NCBI GenBank assembly: GCA_021521415.1
Contig: JAIQDT010000169.1
Span: 1 to 64,000, forward strand
Length of the DNA: 64,000 nt
Reading direction: 5' to 3'
DNA from: Bidens hawaiensis
Taxonomy: Eukaryota > Streptophyta > Magnoliopsida > Asterales > Asteraceae
The position numbers and the translations under genes were made by a program. Of this stretch, positions 10,758 to 22,924 are shown in pieces; positions within the stretch are counted from its first letter, which is position 1, and the number at the start of each line of letters is the position of its first letter. The notes beneath the pieces were generated by a model. That model saw only the letters and a list, made by a program, of their open reading frames with translations, searched no databases and was not told the origin of the DNA.

Positions 10758-10762
10758 AATAG
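10758..10762. repeat. Target-site duplication of element B (left copy, AATAG)
   Basis: AATAG directly before the LTR start at 10763 is repeated exactly at 21026-21030 directly after the LTR end. Confidence 0.9.
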
Positions 10763-11026
10763 TGTAACACTATGAAACTTTAGAGTTCAAATTAATAGCT
10801 TTCCAAAGTCTAAGGACCAAAAATGCCAAAGTTCAAAACCTTAGGGTTTAAAATAAAAATTCTGTTTTCTTGTCCTATCACGATACGCGACGGGACAAAA
10901 GGACAAGCCATCGCGTATCGCGAAGAGCTTGGTCAAAAGCTTCTGGAAAAAGTCAATAGCGATACGCTATCGCCGTCGAACCAACATCATCGCGTATCAT
11001 GATGATGTGGCCTGACAATTTTGTGA

Positions 11027-11129
11027 CACGTGTGCCACGTGGCAACCGGTGGCATTGTGTGTTGCCACGTGGCAGTTGGACCGTCACGTGTCACCACGTG
11101 GCACAACGCCTGCCACGTGTCGCCACGTG
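11027..11129. promoter_or_regulatory. Cluster of seven G-boxes (CACGTG) in LTR U3
   Basis: Exact CACGTG at 11027, 11036, 11066, 11085, 11095, 11114 and 11124, several extended to GCCACGTGGC. The cluster ends about 97 bp upstream of the TATA box. CACGTG is the core G-box bound by plant bHLH and bZIP factors. The 3' LTR has eight copies at 19250-19362. Confidence 0.85.
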
Positions 11130-11225
11130 GCAGGTCTACGTGGTGACTCAGAAAGCCTACGTCGCGATACGCGACGGGCTTAGCCATGAGGCCATCGCGT
11201 ACCGCGATGGGCTCTAAAATTTGCC

Positions 11226-11233
11226 TATAAATA
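11226..11233 (+). promoter_or_regulatory. LTR TATA box
   Basis: TATAAATA followed by GAAGG, conserved in the 3' LTR at 19459-19466, about 100 bp downstream of the G-box cluster. This is the likely core promoter of element B. Confidence 0.75.
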
Positions 11234-12834
11234 GAAGGACACGGATTCAAGCTCAACACACACCCAAAACAGCTCTCTCACATCTCTCTAGAATATAAAC
11301 CATACCTTCGATCCACCTCAAAGTTCGTGCCATAATTCCATGAAAAGCGTGCCTGATTCCTTGTTTTCAGTGTCAACGTTTCCTCGAAGTTCGTGCCACC
11401 CTCCACCCACATATCGACCAAGAAGGCTTTTGTTATTTTCTACACCATGGCGATGAGTCTCGAACGACGAGTGTTGAATTTTGGTGTTGAACATTTGGCG
11501 TGCCAATGGAAGGAAAACAAGAAGAAAGGTTGAACGACAAGGAAAGAAAGGTGAAGCGGCGTTGGAGTGTTGCTCAAGTTATTAGGGTTTCTAAACGCCA
11601 ATAAGGTAGGCGTAACGCCAATGAATATAATAATAAAATATTATAAACGGCTTAAACCTTAAGTCGAGGTTATGCTCGATACCTCGATAAGAGAAAAGAA
11701 AACATAACAAAGAAAGAAACAAAAGATAAGAATATGAATATTGATAAATATATTTGTGTGTAAGTATATATTCTTTGTTATGAAAGTATTATTTAAGTAA
11801 CAAATAACTATTCTTAAATAATAAAGAAAAAGAATACGTTTCTTTGAAAAGAAGAAACGTCGGGTTTTATAAATAAACTAATGGTTTATAAATTACTTTT
11901 TAACTAAAGGTTTTAAAGTAAAAGAGATTTTGAACTAAAGGTTCATCGAGGTAAAGTTTATAAAATAAGACAAAAGGTCTTAAGCCGGATTGTATATTCG
12001 ACTAACAAATGGTTATACTTGTACTATAGGTGCGGGATAGCAAGGGAAAGACCCTCGAACGGAGTTTGAAGCTGATCGCAAAGTGAAAAGGTGAATACGC
12101 CCTCAAACTTTTACAAACTTATTTTCAAACGGGTCAAACATGTTATATGAAAATTATTTACAAGGGACTACGTGTTCCTAAAACCGTTATAAATAAGAGT
12201 ATAAGCCTAGCCCTCAGGCTGTAGTATACGCTTTTCTAGATCCTTATATATGTGGTAGTACGCTGTGGGCACATCTTCCACACCTGGTCGTAGGACGCTT
12301 TCCTGCGTGGAGCACGACCATGTGTATACATACAGGTACTTAACTAAGTTGAACACTGCGGTGTTTTCTGAGGTGACCTAGTATAGAGACTCGAGTTTAT
12401 AAATGTGTTATTTTAACTTTGTTATTCCTAAGCCACGATGGGCCGAGGCAGGCGTAGTTTCGAGGGGTAATAAAGTAAAAGAAAATATTTTAGCGTCAGC
12501 GTATTCACCAGCATTCTTTGCTGACGTATTTTATTTACATTTTGCAGGTGAACAAGGAAAGCGCTTGGAGTGACGAAGTGCTATTGATATCCGATGGCTC
12601 GGATTTTTTGTTTTATACTTAAATATAATATTAAAGATGGTTTTGTAAATCTTAAACAAGTAATACTAAGCGGGGAACTTTTATATCCCGTTTCTTTTGA
12701 ATGTAAATATTTACAACTTTAATCCACATGTTTATAAGTCTTCAGCCAATTAAACGTACTTCTGATTTATTTACAAATATGGTACCAACATACTTGTCAT
12801 ACACCTAGGCCGTGGTTTGGGGTGTGACAAGTGT

Positions 12835-12847
12835 TGGTATCAGAGCC
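12835..12847 (+). other. Primer binding site of element B
   Basis: TGGTATCAGAGCC begins five bases after the 5' LTR and is complementary to the 3' end of plant initiator tRNA-Met. Confidence 0.9.
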
Positions 12848-12992
12848 ATCGATCTTAGCGAATTAGGTATTACAAGATAATACCTAAGCTTCGATCCAAG
12901 TATAGGAATTATTTGTATTACTTGTTTTAGGGATAAGATAGGCTGGTAACCTTTTCTTTCCCTCTTCACTCTAAACCACCCAAAATTGTTAG

Positions 12993-14180
12993 ATGTCTTT
13001 CAAGAATATGATGGCAAACTTTGTGCGCAAGGCTAAAGAAGCTGGAATCGCCGAACCATTCCCCGAGGACAATATGAGTGAAGGATACTATGAAGCATAC
13101 TTTGACCAAGATGTAGAACATGACCAAACTAACCCGGTATATTACCCCGGAAGCAAGCACTATCCCATAGATGTTCCCGATAGTCCACCGAAACAATGAT
13201 ATGAACCACCACGACACTCAAGCTACCATCCACCAACAATACCCATGTACCATCCCTCTGAAGTTACGATGTATCACCCATCGGAAATCCCCACATATCA
13301 ACCATCGGAGATACCACCCTACTACCCATCAAGCAATCTAACATATTTACCACCAAATCCTCACCCATCCTATGCCTTCCTTTCCAATCTACCCATTAAA
13401 AAGGAACCAAGATCCCCATCATCTGACTGGATGCAATGCCACTCCGACCAACGAAGATGGCATACCGGAAACTCCGCTTTCAATGAAGTTAACTCCCAAC
13501 CAAACAACGGTGAAGGATCATCCCACAAACCCAAAATGAGGGTGATGATGCCCTATGAAAGTTTCCGAATGCCACTAATTGTGAAAGAGACAGTTCAACT
13601 CATGGAAGAAAAGGAAGAGGAACCAGAAGAGGAGGAGGACCCCGAAGAAGAGGAGGACCCAGAAGAAGAATCTGAGGAAGAACCGGAAGAAGAGTATCCC
13701 GATAATCCCTACGAGATATCAACCCCGATGGAGGAATCACTCACTTCCCAAAACCCAAGCTACGGTTCTGTTGATCCATATGTCCAATATCTCGAGAAAC
13801 TCAAGAACCAAACTACATCAAGTTTTCCACCTTTTCAAGGCGTGATCGCAACGGAAGAGGAGCAAGCAAACGAAATCCGAGAACAGAATGAAGCTACTGA
13901 AGCTTTCATCCACTACCCATCCGACGTGACAGCATCTCCATATTCCGAACCAAGGAATCATTATGAAATGGTGACAATGGGTTTACGCGACCCACCTCCG
14001 AGATACCCCAACGAAGTTCCGCAGTCATACGAGGAACACTTGGACCGCGCTTTACATGAGTCGGACGATTGGAGGAAAAAGATGGTCGTTGAAGGAAAGA
14101 AAAAGAAAAAGATAGGAGAGACGCTTCTTCGCAAGTGCAGCAAGTTGACGAAGGTTGTGAGAAAGTTTGTGAAGGATTGA
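12993..14180 (+). pseudogene. Pre-gag ORF of element B (one nonsense codon)
   Basis: A 395-codon frame between primer site and gag is interrupted only by TGA at 13197-13199 (codon 69). The N-terminus reads MSFKNMMANFVRKAKEAGI. A tyrosine/proline-rich section with repeats of the type YHPSEVTMYHPSEIPTY lies at 13240-13330, followed by a long Glu/Pro acidic run (13600-13700, EEEPEEEEDPEEE type). The C-terminus is basic (KKKKKIGETLLRKCSKL). I recognise no domain. Its place matches the unrelated-looking pre-gag ORF of element G (62186-62812), which also ends acidic. The single nonsense codon in almost 400 codons suggests a once-functional protein. Confidence 0.65.
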
Positions 14181-14443
14181 AGAAGTGTTGATAAAGGATG
14201 TGAAGTAGAAGTGTGTGTATAAAGTAATCCTATGTGTTATGTGAAATATTGTGTAATAAAGAAAGTGGAAATGTTCTTAAATAAAGATAGGATAATCAAT
14301 ATATATATATCTATCAAATGATATATATATGTGTACGTAAAATAAATAAATAAATATATATATATATATATATATCCTTTAATAAGATATATGTTTAATA
14401 TAAGAAAATTGTTAAATTTCAGATATAAATTTAAAAGATAAAA
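14181..14443 (+). repeat. AT-rich spacer with TA microsatellite
   Basis: Between the pre-gag ORF and gag lies AT-rich DNA with TA runs at about 14300-14330 and 14357-14376. No gene is seen. Confidence 0.8.
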
Positions 14444-15620
14444 ATGTCTGAACAAAGTAATAACAATAAGAATGCACGAAAAGAAGAAGAGTTAAGAAAA
14501 GGAAAGGGGAAAGACCCCGTAATTCCCGAAAAATACATGAGTCAGATACAAAAGATGATTAAAGATGCGGTTAGGGAAGAATCTATGGCTAGGTCCCAAT
14601 CGAAAAACTCAAAACATTCTCATTCCATTAATCCTTCCCGAAAATCTGTAAAATCTCGACCGAAACCCTCCCATGTCGAAGAGAGTGTTCACGAATTGAA
14701 TGTTGATGGTGGGGTTAGGCAAGAATTCAAGAAATTGAAAATAAGTGGTTGTTCGTTTAAAGATTTCATGTACTATGGACCAAAGGAGTTTCATGGTGAT
14801 AAAGGAGCCATCACAACCGTGAGGTGGCTTAAAGATATGGAGACGATTTTTATAATGAGTAAGTGTTCCGATGAGGAGAAAATTCAATATTCTGCAATTA
14901 TGTTAAACGGGGAAGCGCTCGAGTGGTGGAATACGATGATTATGAGCAAAGGAAGAGAAGTGATGTATAACCTAACTTGGGATGAGTTCAAGGCGATTTT
15001 AATGGCAAAGTTTTGTCCCATGCATGAAACCGACCAAATACAAACTAAATTCCTCAATCTTAAGGTCGTGGGGACGAATCTTCGAGAATACAACACCAAG
15101 TTTCATGAGTATTGTCGTTTAGTTCCTCGGCTTGTTGATCCTGAATCCAGCAAGGTTACAAGATACATTTGGGGACTGCCGCGGGAAATCCACTACATGG
15201 TGAGGTCACATTTACCACAAACCGCCGATTCCGCGATGGAATTGGCTAGTTATTTGATGGGAGGCATGGTCCGCAATAAAGAGGAGGATAAAAAGATTGT
15301 GTCAACTAACGACCAGAGAAGGACTGGAGGAAACAATCGGTTCAAAGGCAAAGGCGTAAACCAATACCAAAATCGATTCAATTCAAATGCTACATCGTGC
15401 AAAACATGTAAAAGGTATCAAAAGGGTCTATATAACTTCGCTCCACCTCCAGAAGTTTGTGAGTCATGCAATCGACCTGGCCATGCAACGGCCGACTGTT
15501 TGAAGAAGAAGATTACCTACTACAACTGCAAGGAGATGGGGCATCTAAGCTTTGAGTGTCCAAGAACAAACTCGCGACTGGTGGTGCGGGTGGAAGTGGC
15601 CAGAACAAGAAAGGAAATGC
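14444..15620 (+). pseudogene. Element B gag
   Basis: It starts ATG (MSEQSNNNKNARKEEE) with a charged N-terminus. The retrotransposon gag domain follows (about 14760-15270: FHGDKGAITTVRWLKDME, ALEWWNTMI, TWDEFKAILMAKFCP, YCRLVPRLVDPE). Two zinc knuckles lie near 15460-15560. The first, CESCNRPGHATADC, is intact. The second has its first Cys replaced by Tyr (YYNCKEMGHLSFEC). Gag runs into a frameshift near 15600 before protease. Confidence 0.85.
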
Positions 15621-16140
15621 ACGAATCTTTGTACTCGAGACACAAAACAAGCCGCCGACATGCTGGAAACCATTACCGGTACGTTCTTAGTCAACGACAC
15701 CTATGCTAGAGTTTTGTTTGATTCGGGCGCCAATTTGAGTTTTATATATTATAGTTTTTGTAGTCTATTAAACGAACCTTTAACAAAGTTAAATAAAACT
15801 CTAAGCGTCGAGACTTCTAGCGGTGAAATCGCTAAGATCTCCGAAGCCCTTGAAAACGGAAAAATTCATTTAGTAGCTGGTTATATTCTGCCTATCCAAC
15901 TCTTTCCAATGGCACTTGCTGGTTTTGATATTGTAGTTGGTATGTATTGGTTATCCAAAAACCATGCTCGTATCATCTGCAATAGCAAAACCATTGAACT
16001 TCAAGCCCCCAATAAACGAACCATTCGAATTGAAGGGGACAAAGATGCTGGCCAAGTTAGCATAATTTCCATGATTAGGGCTAACAAATGTTTGAATCAA
16101 GGATGCTTAGCATTCTGGCCTACGTCACTGAAAAATCAAA
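15600..16140 (+). pseudogene. Element B aspartic protease
   Basis: The catalytic motif VLFDSGANLSF has its Asp codon at 15720-15722. The flap-side region reads GFDIVVGMYWLSKNHA, where the usual form is DVILGMDWL, so Asp to Tyr is a possible change. It continues to CNSKTIELQAPNKRTI. The frame shifts near 16085 to the RT linker. Confidence 0.75.
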
Positions 16141-17060
16141 GCCAAAGGAGATAAAGGACGTACCTAAAGTCTCCGATTTTTCTGATGTCTTTCCTGATGA
16201 ACTTACCGGAATCCCTCCCGATCATGAAGTAGAGTTTAGGATCGATCTTATTCCCGGTACTGCTCTGATTGCGAAAGCACCATACCGTCTTGCTCCAATT
16301 GAAATGAAAGAATTAAAGAAACAACTAGATGAGCTGCTTGAGAAAGGTTTCATTTGACCGACTTCGTCACCATGGGGAGCGCCAATCTTATTCGTCAAGA
16401 AGAAGGATGGATCTATGCATATGTGTATCGATTATCGTGCATTAAACAAATTCACAATCAAAAATCGTTATCCACTCCCTCGAATCGATGATCTTTTTGA
16501 CCAACTTCAAGGTGCTAGTTTCTTTTCTAAAATTGGTCTTCGTTCCGGCTATCACCAACTTAAAGTCCAATCCGAGGATATCCCGAAAACCGCTTTTCGA
16601 ACAAGGTATGACCATTATGAGTTCACCGTTATGCCATTCGGACTTACTAATGCGCCAGTCGCGTTCATGGACATGATGAATCGTATTTGCAAGCGTTACT
16701 TGGATAAATTTGTTATCATATTCATTGACGACATACTTATTTATTCTAAGTCTAAGACTGATCATGAAGTCCAACTCCGAACTTTGCTTGAAATTCTTCG
16801 AACCGAGAAGTTGTATGCTAAATTCTCAAAATGTGAGTTCTGGTTACACGTGGTACAATTTCTTGGTCACATCATCAACGTCAACGGTATTCAAGTCGAT
16901 CCCGCTAAGATTGAAGCTATCTCTAAGTGGGAGATCCCAAAATCACCAACCGAGATGAGAAGTTTCTTAGGTTTGGCCGGCTATTACCGTAGGTTCATTG
17001 AAAACTTTTCCCAAATTGCTGTTCCCCTAACTTCTTTGACTCGCAAAATATCAAGTATGA
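16088..17060 (+). pseudogene. Element B reverse transcriptase
   Basis: It begins with the linker FSDVFPDELTGIPPDHEVEF and reads through YRLAPIEMKELKKQLDELLEKGFI to a TGA at 16355-16357 (an Arg CGA codon is expected). It then reads [40 protein letters not shown] and the catalytic [13 protein letters not shown], with thumb [18 protein letters not shown] frameshift lies near 17050. Confidence 0.87.
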
Positions 17061-17643
17061 ATGGGGAGCGAAACAACAAGAGGCGTTCGATATACTCAAA
17101 CAAAAGCTCACCCGAGCACCTATACTGGCCTTGCCAGAAGGTACTGAGGACTTTATTGTATTTAGTGATGCATCTCACTCCGGCTTGGGATGTGTACTAA
17201 TGCAACGCAAGAAAGTAATCGCTTACGCCTCTCGTCAACTCAAAGTACACGAAAAGAACTATACGACTGACGATCTAGAGTTAGGCGCCATAATCTTTGC
17301 ACTTAAGATATCGAGGCACTATCTCTATGGAGTAAGATTTACCGTGTACACTGATCATAAAAGCTTGAAACATATCTTTGATCAAAAGGAACTTAATATG
17401 CGTCAACGACGCTGGATGGAGACTCTCAATGACTACGACTGTGAGATTGTTTATCATGAAGGCAAAGCCAACGTTGTGGCTGATGGCTTAAGTCGTAATG
17501 AGCATGAAAAGCCAAAAAGAGTCCGAGCGTTAAGGCTAGAACTTCAAGTCGACCTCTTCAAACAAATCAAATCTTCCCAAACTCAAGAAATTAATGAGAA
17601 CCAAATCTCCAACGAAAACGTAACGGAACCATTGACTTGCTAG
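17060..17643 (+). pseudogene. Element B RNase H
   Basis: Motifs are [51 protein letters not shown] and [11 protein letters not shown]. The frame ends at TAG 17641-17643 in the linker before integrase. Confidence 0.87.
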
Positions 17644-19024
17644 TCAAGGGTGACGATGGTATCCTTAGACTCGGCAATAGAATTTGGGTACCAATCATTG
17701 GGGACTTGCGTGAGAAAATTTTGAACGAGGCTCACAAATCCAAATATATGACGCATCCCGGGAGCGACAAAATGTATCATAATCTCAAATCAAACTATTG
17801 GTGGAATGGAATATAAAGGGATGTCGCTTCGCATGTTGCGAAATGTCTAACATGTTTGAAAGTCAAGGCTGAACATCAAAATCCTTTGGGATTGCTCCAG
17901 CAACCCGAACTTCCCGTATAGAAGTGGGAGTTAATAACCATGGATTTTATAACCAAGCTCCCAAAGACAACTCATCAACATAATTCTATATGGGTAATTT
18001 TGGACCGTTTAACAAAGTCCGCACACTTTATACCTATCAATGAGTCATATTCAATGGATAGATTAGCGCGTATTTATGTGAACAACTTGTTGCTTTGCAT
18101 GGAGTACCGCTGTCTATAATCTCTGATCGAGACAGTCTTTTCACATCTCATTTTTGGAAAAGCTTCCAACAAGCGTTAGGCACCAAGCTCAACCTTAGCA
18201 CCGCCTATCATCCACAAACTTATGGGCAAAGCGAAAGGACAATCCAAACATTGGAAGACATGCTTAGGGCTTGTGTGATCGACTTAGGTGTAAGTTGGGA
18301 TGACCACTTACCCCTAATGGAATTCTCATACAACAATAGCTATCACACAAGTATTCAAGCCGCACCATTCGAGGCATTATATGGTGGAAAATGTAGAACG
18401 CTCGTATGCTGGTCTGAAACCGGAGACAATCAATTATCTGGACCCGAGATAGTCCAAGAAACCACCGACAAAATTCTTCAAATCCGAGAACAACTTAAGA
18501 TGGCACGTGATCGCCAAAAGAATTACGTCGATGTCCGTCGTAAGCCGTTGGAGTTTAAAGTTGGTGACGAAGTGTTACTGAAAGTCTCGCCCTGGAGAGG
18601 CGTTGTTCGCTTCGGTAAGAAAGGAAAATTAAGCCCTCGATTCGTTGGACCTTTCGAGATACTCGAATGAATTGGTACTGTTGCATACCGATTGCGACTA
18701 TCCAAGGAAATGCAAGGGATACACGATGTATTCCATGTTTCGAATCTGCGTAAATGTTTAACCGATGAATCTTTAGTTATGCCATTAAAAGAAGTCGAAG
18801 TAAATAAAAACTTAAAATTCATAGAACGTCCAATTCAAATAGAAGATTCGAAAATAAAGAAACTAAAAAGAAGAACATTGAAAATTGAGAAAGTTAAATG
18901 GGACTCACGTAGAGGACCCGAATATACATGGGAACTCGAATCGGAAATGAGAAAGAAATACCCCCCACTTGTTCTTGTAAAGCAATCTCGAGGACGAGAT
19001 TTATTTCAAGACGGGAGGATGTAA
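17644..19024 (+). pseudogene. Element B integrase and chromodomain-like C-terminus
   Basis: The HHCC region is visible near 17730-17870 (EAHKSKYMTHPGSDKMYH and [10 protein letters not shown]) with stops at WNGI/RDVA and after LPV. The core shows [11 protein letters not shown], then a shift near 18080, then [15 protein letters not shown] and [17 protein letters not shown]. The GPF region ([15 protein letters not shown]) ends in TGA 18668-18670. The C-terminal piece 18692-19024 has VFHVSNLRKCL and a chromodomain-like YTWELESEMRKKYP, and its stop lies four bases inside the LTR. Confidence 0.85.
19008..19019 (+). other. Polypurine tract of element B
   Basis: Purine-rich AGACGGGAGGA-type stretch directly before the 3' LTR, the expected plus-strand primer. 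Confidence 0.75.
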
Positions 19025-21025
19025 CATTATGAAAATTTCGAGTTCAAATTAATAACTTTCCAAAGTCTAAGGACCAAAAATGCCAAAGTTCCAAACCTTA
19101 GGGTTTAAAATAAATATTATGTTTTCTTGTCCTATCGCGTATCGCGAAGTGCTTGGTCAAAAGCTTCTGGAAAAAGTCAATAGCGATACGCTAACGCCGT
19201 TGAACCAACGTCATCGCGTATCTCGATGACGTGGCCTGATAGTTTGTGACACGTGTGCCACGTGGCAACCGGTGGCACTGTGTGTTGCCACGTGTCACCA
19301 CGTGGCAGTTGGACCGCCACGTGTCTCCACGTGGCACAACGCCTGCCACGTGTCGCCACGTGGCAGGTCTACGTGGTGACTCAGAAAGCCTACGTCGCGA
19401 TATGCGACGCGCTTGGCTAGGAGGCCATCGTGTACCGCGATGGGCTCCAAAATATGCTTATAAATAGAAGGCCATGGGTTCAAGCTCAACACACACCCAA
19501 CACAGCCCTCTCACATCTCTTTAACATCTCTCTAGAATATATAAACCATACCCTCGATCAACCTCGAAGTTCGTGCCATAATTCCTCGAAAAGCGTGCCC
19601 GATTCCTCATTTTCCATGTCAACGTTTCCTCAAAGTTCGTGCCACCCTCCATCCACATATCGACCAAGAAGGCGTTTGTTATTTTCTACACCATGGCGAT
19701 AAGTTTCGAAAGGCGTGCCGACCAGTGTTGAAGTTTGGTGTTGATCTTTTGGCGTGCCAAAGGAAGGAAAACAAGAAGAAAGGTTTAACGACAAGGAAAG
19801 AAAGGTGAAGCGGCGTTGGAGTGCTGCTCAAGTTATTAGGGTTTCTAAACGCCAACAAGGTAGGCGTAAAGCCAATGAATATAATAATAAAATATTATAA
19901 AAGGCTTAAACCTTAAGTCGAGGTTATACTCGATACCTTGATAAGAGAAAAGAAAACATAACAAAGAAAGAAACAAAAGATAAGAATATGAAAATCGATA
20001 AATATATATGTGTGTAAGTATATATTCTTTGTTATAAAAGTATTATTTAAGTAATAAATAACTATTCTTAAATAATAAAGAAAAAGAATACGTTTCTTAA
20101 AAAAGAAGAAACGTCAGGTTTTATAAATAAACTAAAGGTTTATAAATTACTTTTTAACAAAAGGTTTTAAAGTAAAAGAGATTTTGAACTAAAGGTTCAT
20201 CGAGGTAAAGTTTATAAAATAAGACTAAAGGTCTTAAGCCGGATTGTATATCCGACTAACAATTGGTTATAGCGAGATAGCAAGGGAAAGACCCTAGGAC
20301 GATGTTTGAAGCCGATCCCAAAGTGAAAAGGTGAATACGCCCCCAAACTTTTACAAACTTATTTTCAAACGAGTCAAACATGTTATATGAAAATTATTTA
20401 TAAGGAACTAAGTGTTCTTAAAACCGTTATAAATAAGAGTATAAGCCTAGCCCTCAGGCTGTAGTATATGTTTGTCTGGATCCATACATATGTGGTAGTA
20501 CGCGGTGGGCACATCGCTCCACACCTGGTAGAGGACGCTTTCCTGCGGGGAGCACGGCCATGTGTATACATACTGATACTTAACTAAGTCGAACGCTGCG
20601 GTTTTTGCTGAGGTAACCTAGTGTAGAGACTCGAGTTTATAAATGTGTTATTTTAACTTTGTTATTTCTAAGCCACGATGGGCCGAGGTAGGCGTAGTCT
20701 CGAGGGGTAATAAAGTAAAAGAAAATATTTTAGCGTTAGCGTATTCACCAACATTCATTGCTGACGTATTTTATTTACATTTTGCAGGTGAACAAGGATA
20801 GCGCTTGTTTTAAACTTAAATATAATATTAAAGATGGTTTTGTAAATCTTAAACAAGTAATACTAAGCGGGGAACTTTTATATCCCGTTTCTTTTGAATG
20901 TAAATATCTACAACTTTAATCCACATGTTTATAAGTCTTCCGCTAATTAAACGTAACTCTGATTTATTTACAAATATGGTACCAACATAGTTGTCATACA
21001 CCTAGGCCATGGTTTGGGTGTGACA
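19020..21025 (+). repeat. Element B 3' LTR (2006 bp)
   Basis: Starts TGTAACATTATG and ends GGTGTGACA, matching the 5' LTR over its full length with substitutions and at least two larger indels. Eight CACGTG at 19250-19362 and TATAAATA at 19459-19466 are kept. Confidence 0.93.
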
Positions 21026-21030
21026 AATAG

Positions 21031-21967
21031 GCGGGATTAATACCTTGAATATTCGAAAGTATCCATGCAATCGCCCCTTTATGCAACTTCAACACTTCAA
21101 TCAACTTTGACTTTTTTCCTCCGTCAACTTGGAAGAAACAATAACGGGTAAATTTGAACCCTCTTCGAGATAAGCATATTCCAAATGTGACGGAAGAACT
21201 TTTAATTCCAACGGAGCAGGTTTATCTACATCTTTCTCACAAATAACCTCACTAACCTCCATAATCTTCGCTAAGCAAGAAATGTCATCCACATCATCTT
21301 CCACCAACTCTTCATCCACATCCATCCCAACTAGATCGGCCCCACAAATATAATCAAGACACGTATAAAAACCCGGAATAAAAGAGTTAAGAAAATAGAC
21401 CGAATGGCATGGACCAATAAAATCATCATTATCACACGAGTGCTTCATCGACTTAGCAACATCATAAGTAATATTCTCATCACCAACCCGAAGTATGATT
21501 CTCCCATCATGCACATCAATAAGGGCCTTAGCCGTTCTCGAAAACAGGCGACCAAGAATAATGGGAACCCTTTTGTCGGCCTCCATATCAAGTACCACAA
21601 AATCCACCGGGAACACAAACTTATCCACTTTCACTAGTAAATTTTCAACAATTCCCTGCAGGTATTTGACCGAACGATCCGACAATGACAACGACATGTG
21701 ATTCGGTGTAAGCTCTCCCAACTCCAACTTTTCATAAAACGAATATGGCATAAGATTAATACTAGCTCCCAAATCCGCCAATGCTTGACTCATCACATCA
21801 CTTCCGAACATACACGAGATCGTAAACACACCCGGATCCGACAACTTTTCCAGGACCCAATTCAACACTACCGCCGAACAATCCCCTCTAAGTGGAATAG
21901 ACGAAACCTCCCTCAACCGATCTTTTCTCTTGAGTAAATCTTTTGAAAATTTCGCATATTTTGGCAT
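21031..21967 (-). pseudogene. Element C protease and start of RT
   Basis: The frame 21967-21101 reads MPKYAKFSKDLLKRKDRL, then the protease active site ALADLGASINLMPYSFYEKL, VDFVVLDMEADKRVPIILGR and a long spacer. DLGASINLMP is diagnostic of the Athila-type protease. The small piece 21100-21031 continues in another frame to the RT start (WILSNIQGINPAY) and stops at B. Confidence 0.87.
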
Positions 21968-22924
21968 GTGTTGGAGAGCTTCAATAAATGGAAGATTGAT
22001 TTTCTACTGTCGGAACATATCTAGAAAATGCCCGTATTCCCTCGTGTGGTGGCCGAAAATCAACCAGACATGGGCAAGATCAATAACGGGTGGTGGCCGG
22101 AAATCAACCGGATTTTTCTCAACTTGTGGCTCAATAACTGGTGTTTTACCTTGTGTCTTACCCGGAGCCTCCATCTCAATCTCTTCATCTACCAATTCCT
22201 CTTCTTCAACTCCTACTTTCTTTAATGACCTCGGGACCCAAAACCATTCTGCTACGAGTAGTAATGGCTTTCAATTGAGCGGCCAGATTCGGTTGAGTAG
22301 ACCTTTTGTTGAGACGCCGAGAAATGTTGCCCACAGACCTTTGATGGTCAAGTAACGCGATTGTTGATTCTTGAAGAGTAGGTCGCGCTCGGCAAATGTT
22401 TTCTGTGTACCTTGATCTCTCTCCAGGATTTGCTTCATTATATCCTCTAATCGTCCCAATCCACCATTCGAATCCTGCACATTATTTTGAACATTATAAC
22501 CATGGGTATTATTATTGAAATACTAACCTTGTCATTGATTATAAGAATTTTGAAAGCCAGGTGGTGCGCCCGCCAGACGTCAATTTGAGTTGTTCTGATT
22601 TGGGTTTTTGTAGGTGTTCCAATTAAGATTGTTGTTGTAATTATTGGGAAACCTATTCTGACCAGCAACAAAATCGACCTCTTGATTCATTAACGGGCAC
22701 TCCAAAGTACCATCTCCACCCCTACACAACTCACACTTATCCACCTTCGTCTTAAGTTCCTTCACCTCTCTAGTTAGTGATTCCAAAGCAGCAATTACAC
22801 TAGTATCCAAATTAACCTGGTGTACACCCCGCAGCCGTGTGGAAATGAACTTGGGTTTCGTAGTTCAGCCCATTGTAAAATTTCTACACAAGGGCCCATG
22901 GTGTGAGACCATTCTATAAGCAAC
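21968..22924 (-). pseudogene. Element C gag C-terminal part
   Basis: Near 22900-22830 the FYNGLNYETQVHFHTAAG segment marks the end of the gag core. It is followed by DTSVIAALESLTREVKELK, a zinc-knuckle-like CELCRGGDGTLECP in which the usual His is not seen, an Asn-rich stretch (NNYNNNLNWNTY) and a linker with GLGRLEDIMKQILERDQGTQ. Several frameshifts are present. Confidence 0.75.

Larger units (their letters stand above)
5160..10762 (-). mobile_element. Element C, 3' part: Athila-like Ty3/gypsy element
   Basis: Reading on the minus strand from 10757 downward come RT, RNase H, integrase, a 1.4 kb spacer and a 3' ORF. RT and protease motifs (LGASINLMP in the other half, FMDDFLVYG here) and the extra ORF after integrase fit the Athila lineage. 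The element is broken at 10758-10762 by element B (target duplication AATAG) and at 5160 by element A. The rest of the element (protease, gag) is at 21026-22924. No LTR of C is in the window. Confidence 0.85.
10763..12829 (+). repeat. Element B 5' LTR (2067 bp)
   Basis: Starts TGTAACACTATG and ends GGTGTGACA. U3 has several words of the type GCGATACGC/GCGTATCGC (10876-11200), a cluster of CACGTG boxes (11027-11129) and a TATAAATA at 11226-11233. Compared with the 3' LTR it keeps a block near 10880-10920 and a segment near 12570-12620 that the 3' copy lacks. Confidence 0.93.
10763..21025 (+). mobile_element. Element B: complete Ty3/gypsy chromovirus, coding decayed
   Basis: Two LTRs (10763-12829 and 19020-21025) with TG...CA ends, a tRNA-Met-type primer site, a purine tract and a 5-bp target duplication define the element at 10.26 kb. 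Internal order is pre-gag ORF, gag, protease, RT, RNase H, integrase, chromodomain-like tail. Every coding domain has stops or frameshifts and the LTRs differ by several indels, so it is an old, non-autonomous copy inserted in the RT region of element C. Confidence 0.93.
21026..22924 (-). mobile_element. Element C, 5' part: Athila-like gag and protease
   Basis: Same element as 5160-10762, separated by element B. Minus-strand order from 22924 is gag C-terminus, then protease, then the first part of RT at the B junction. The upstream part of gag and the 5' LTR were displaced beyond the window by element D, which starts at 22925. Confidence 0.85.

Noticed and set aside
14300..14376. TA-rich run as an origin or promoter
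   Set aside because: It is a simple microsatellite in a decayed element with no supporting context.
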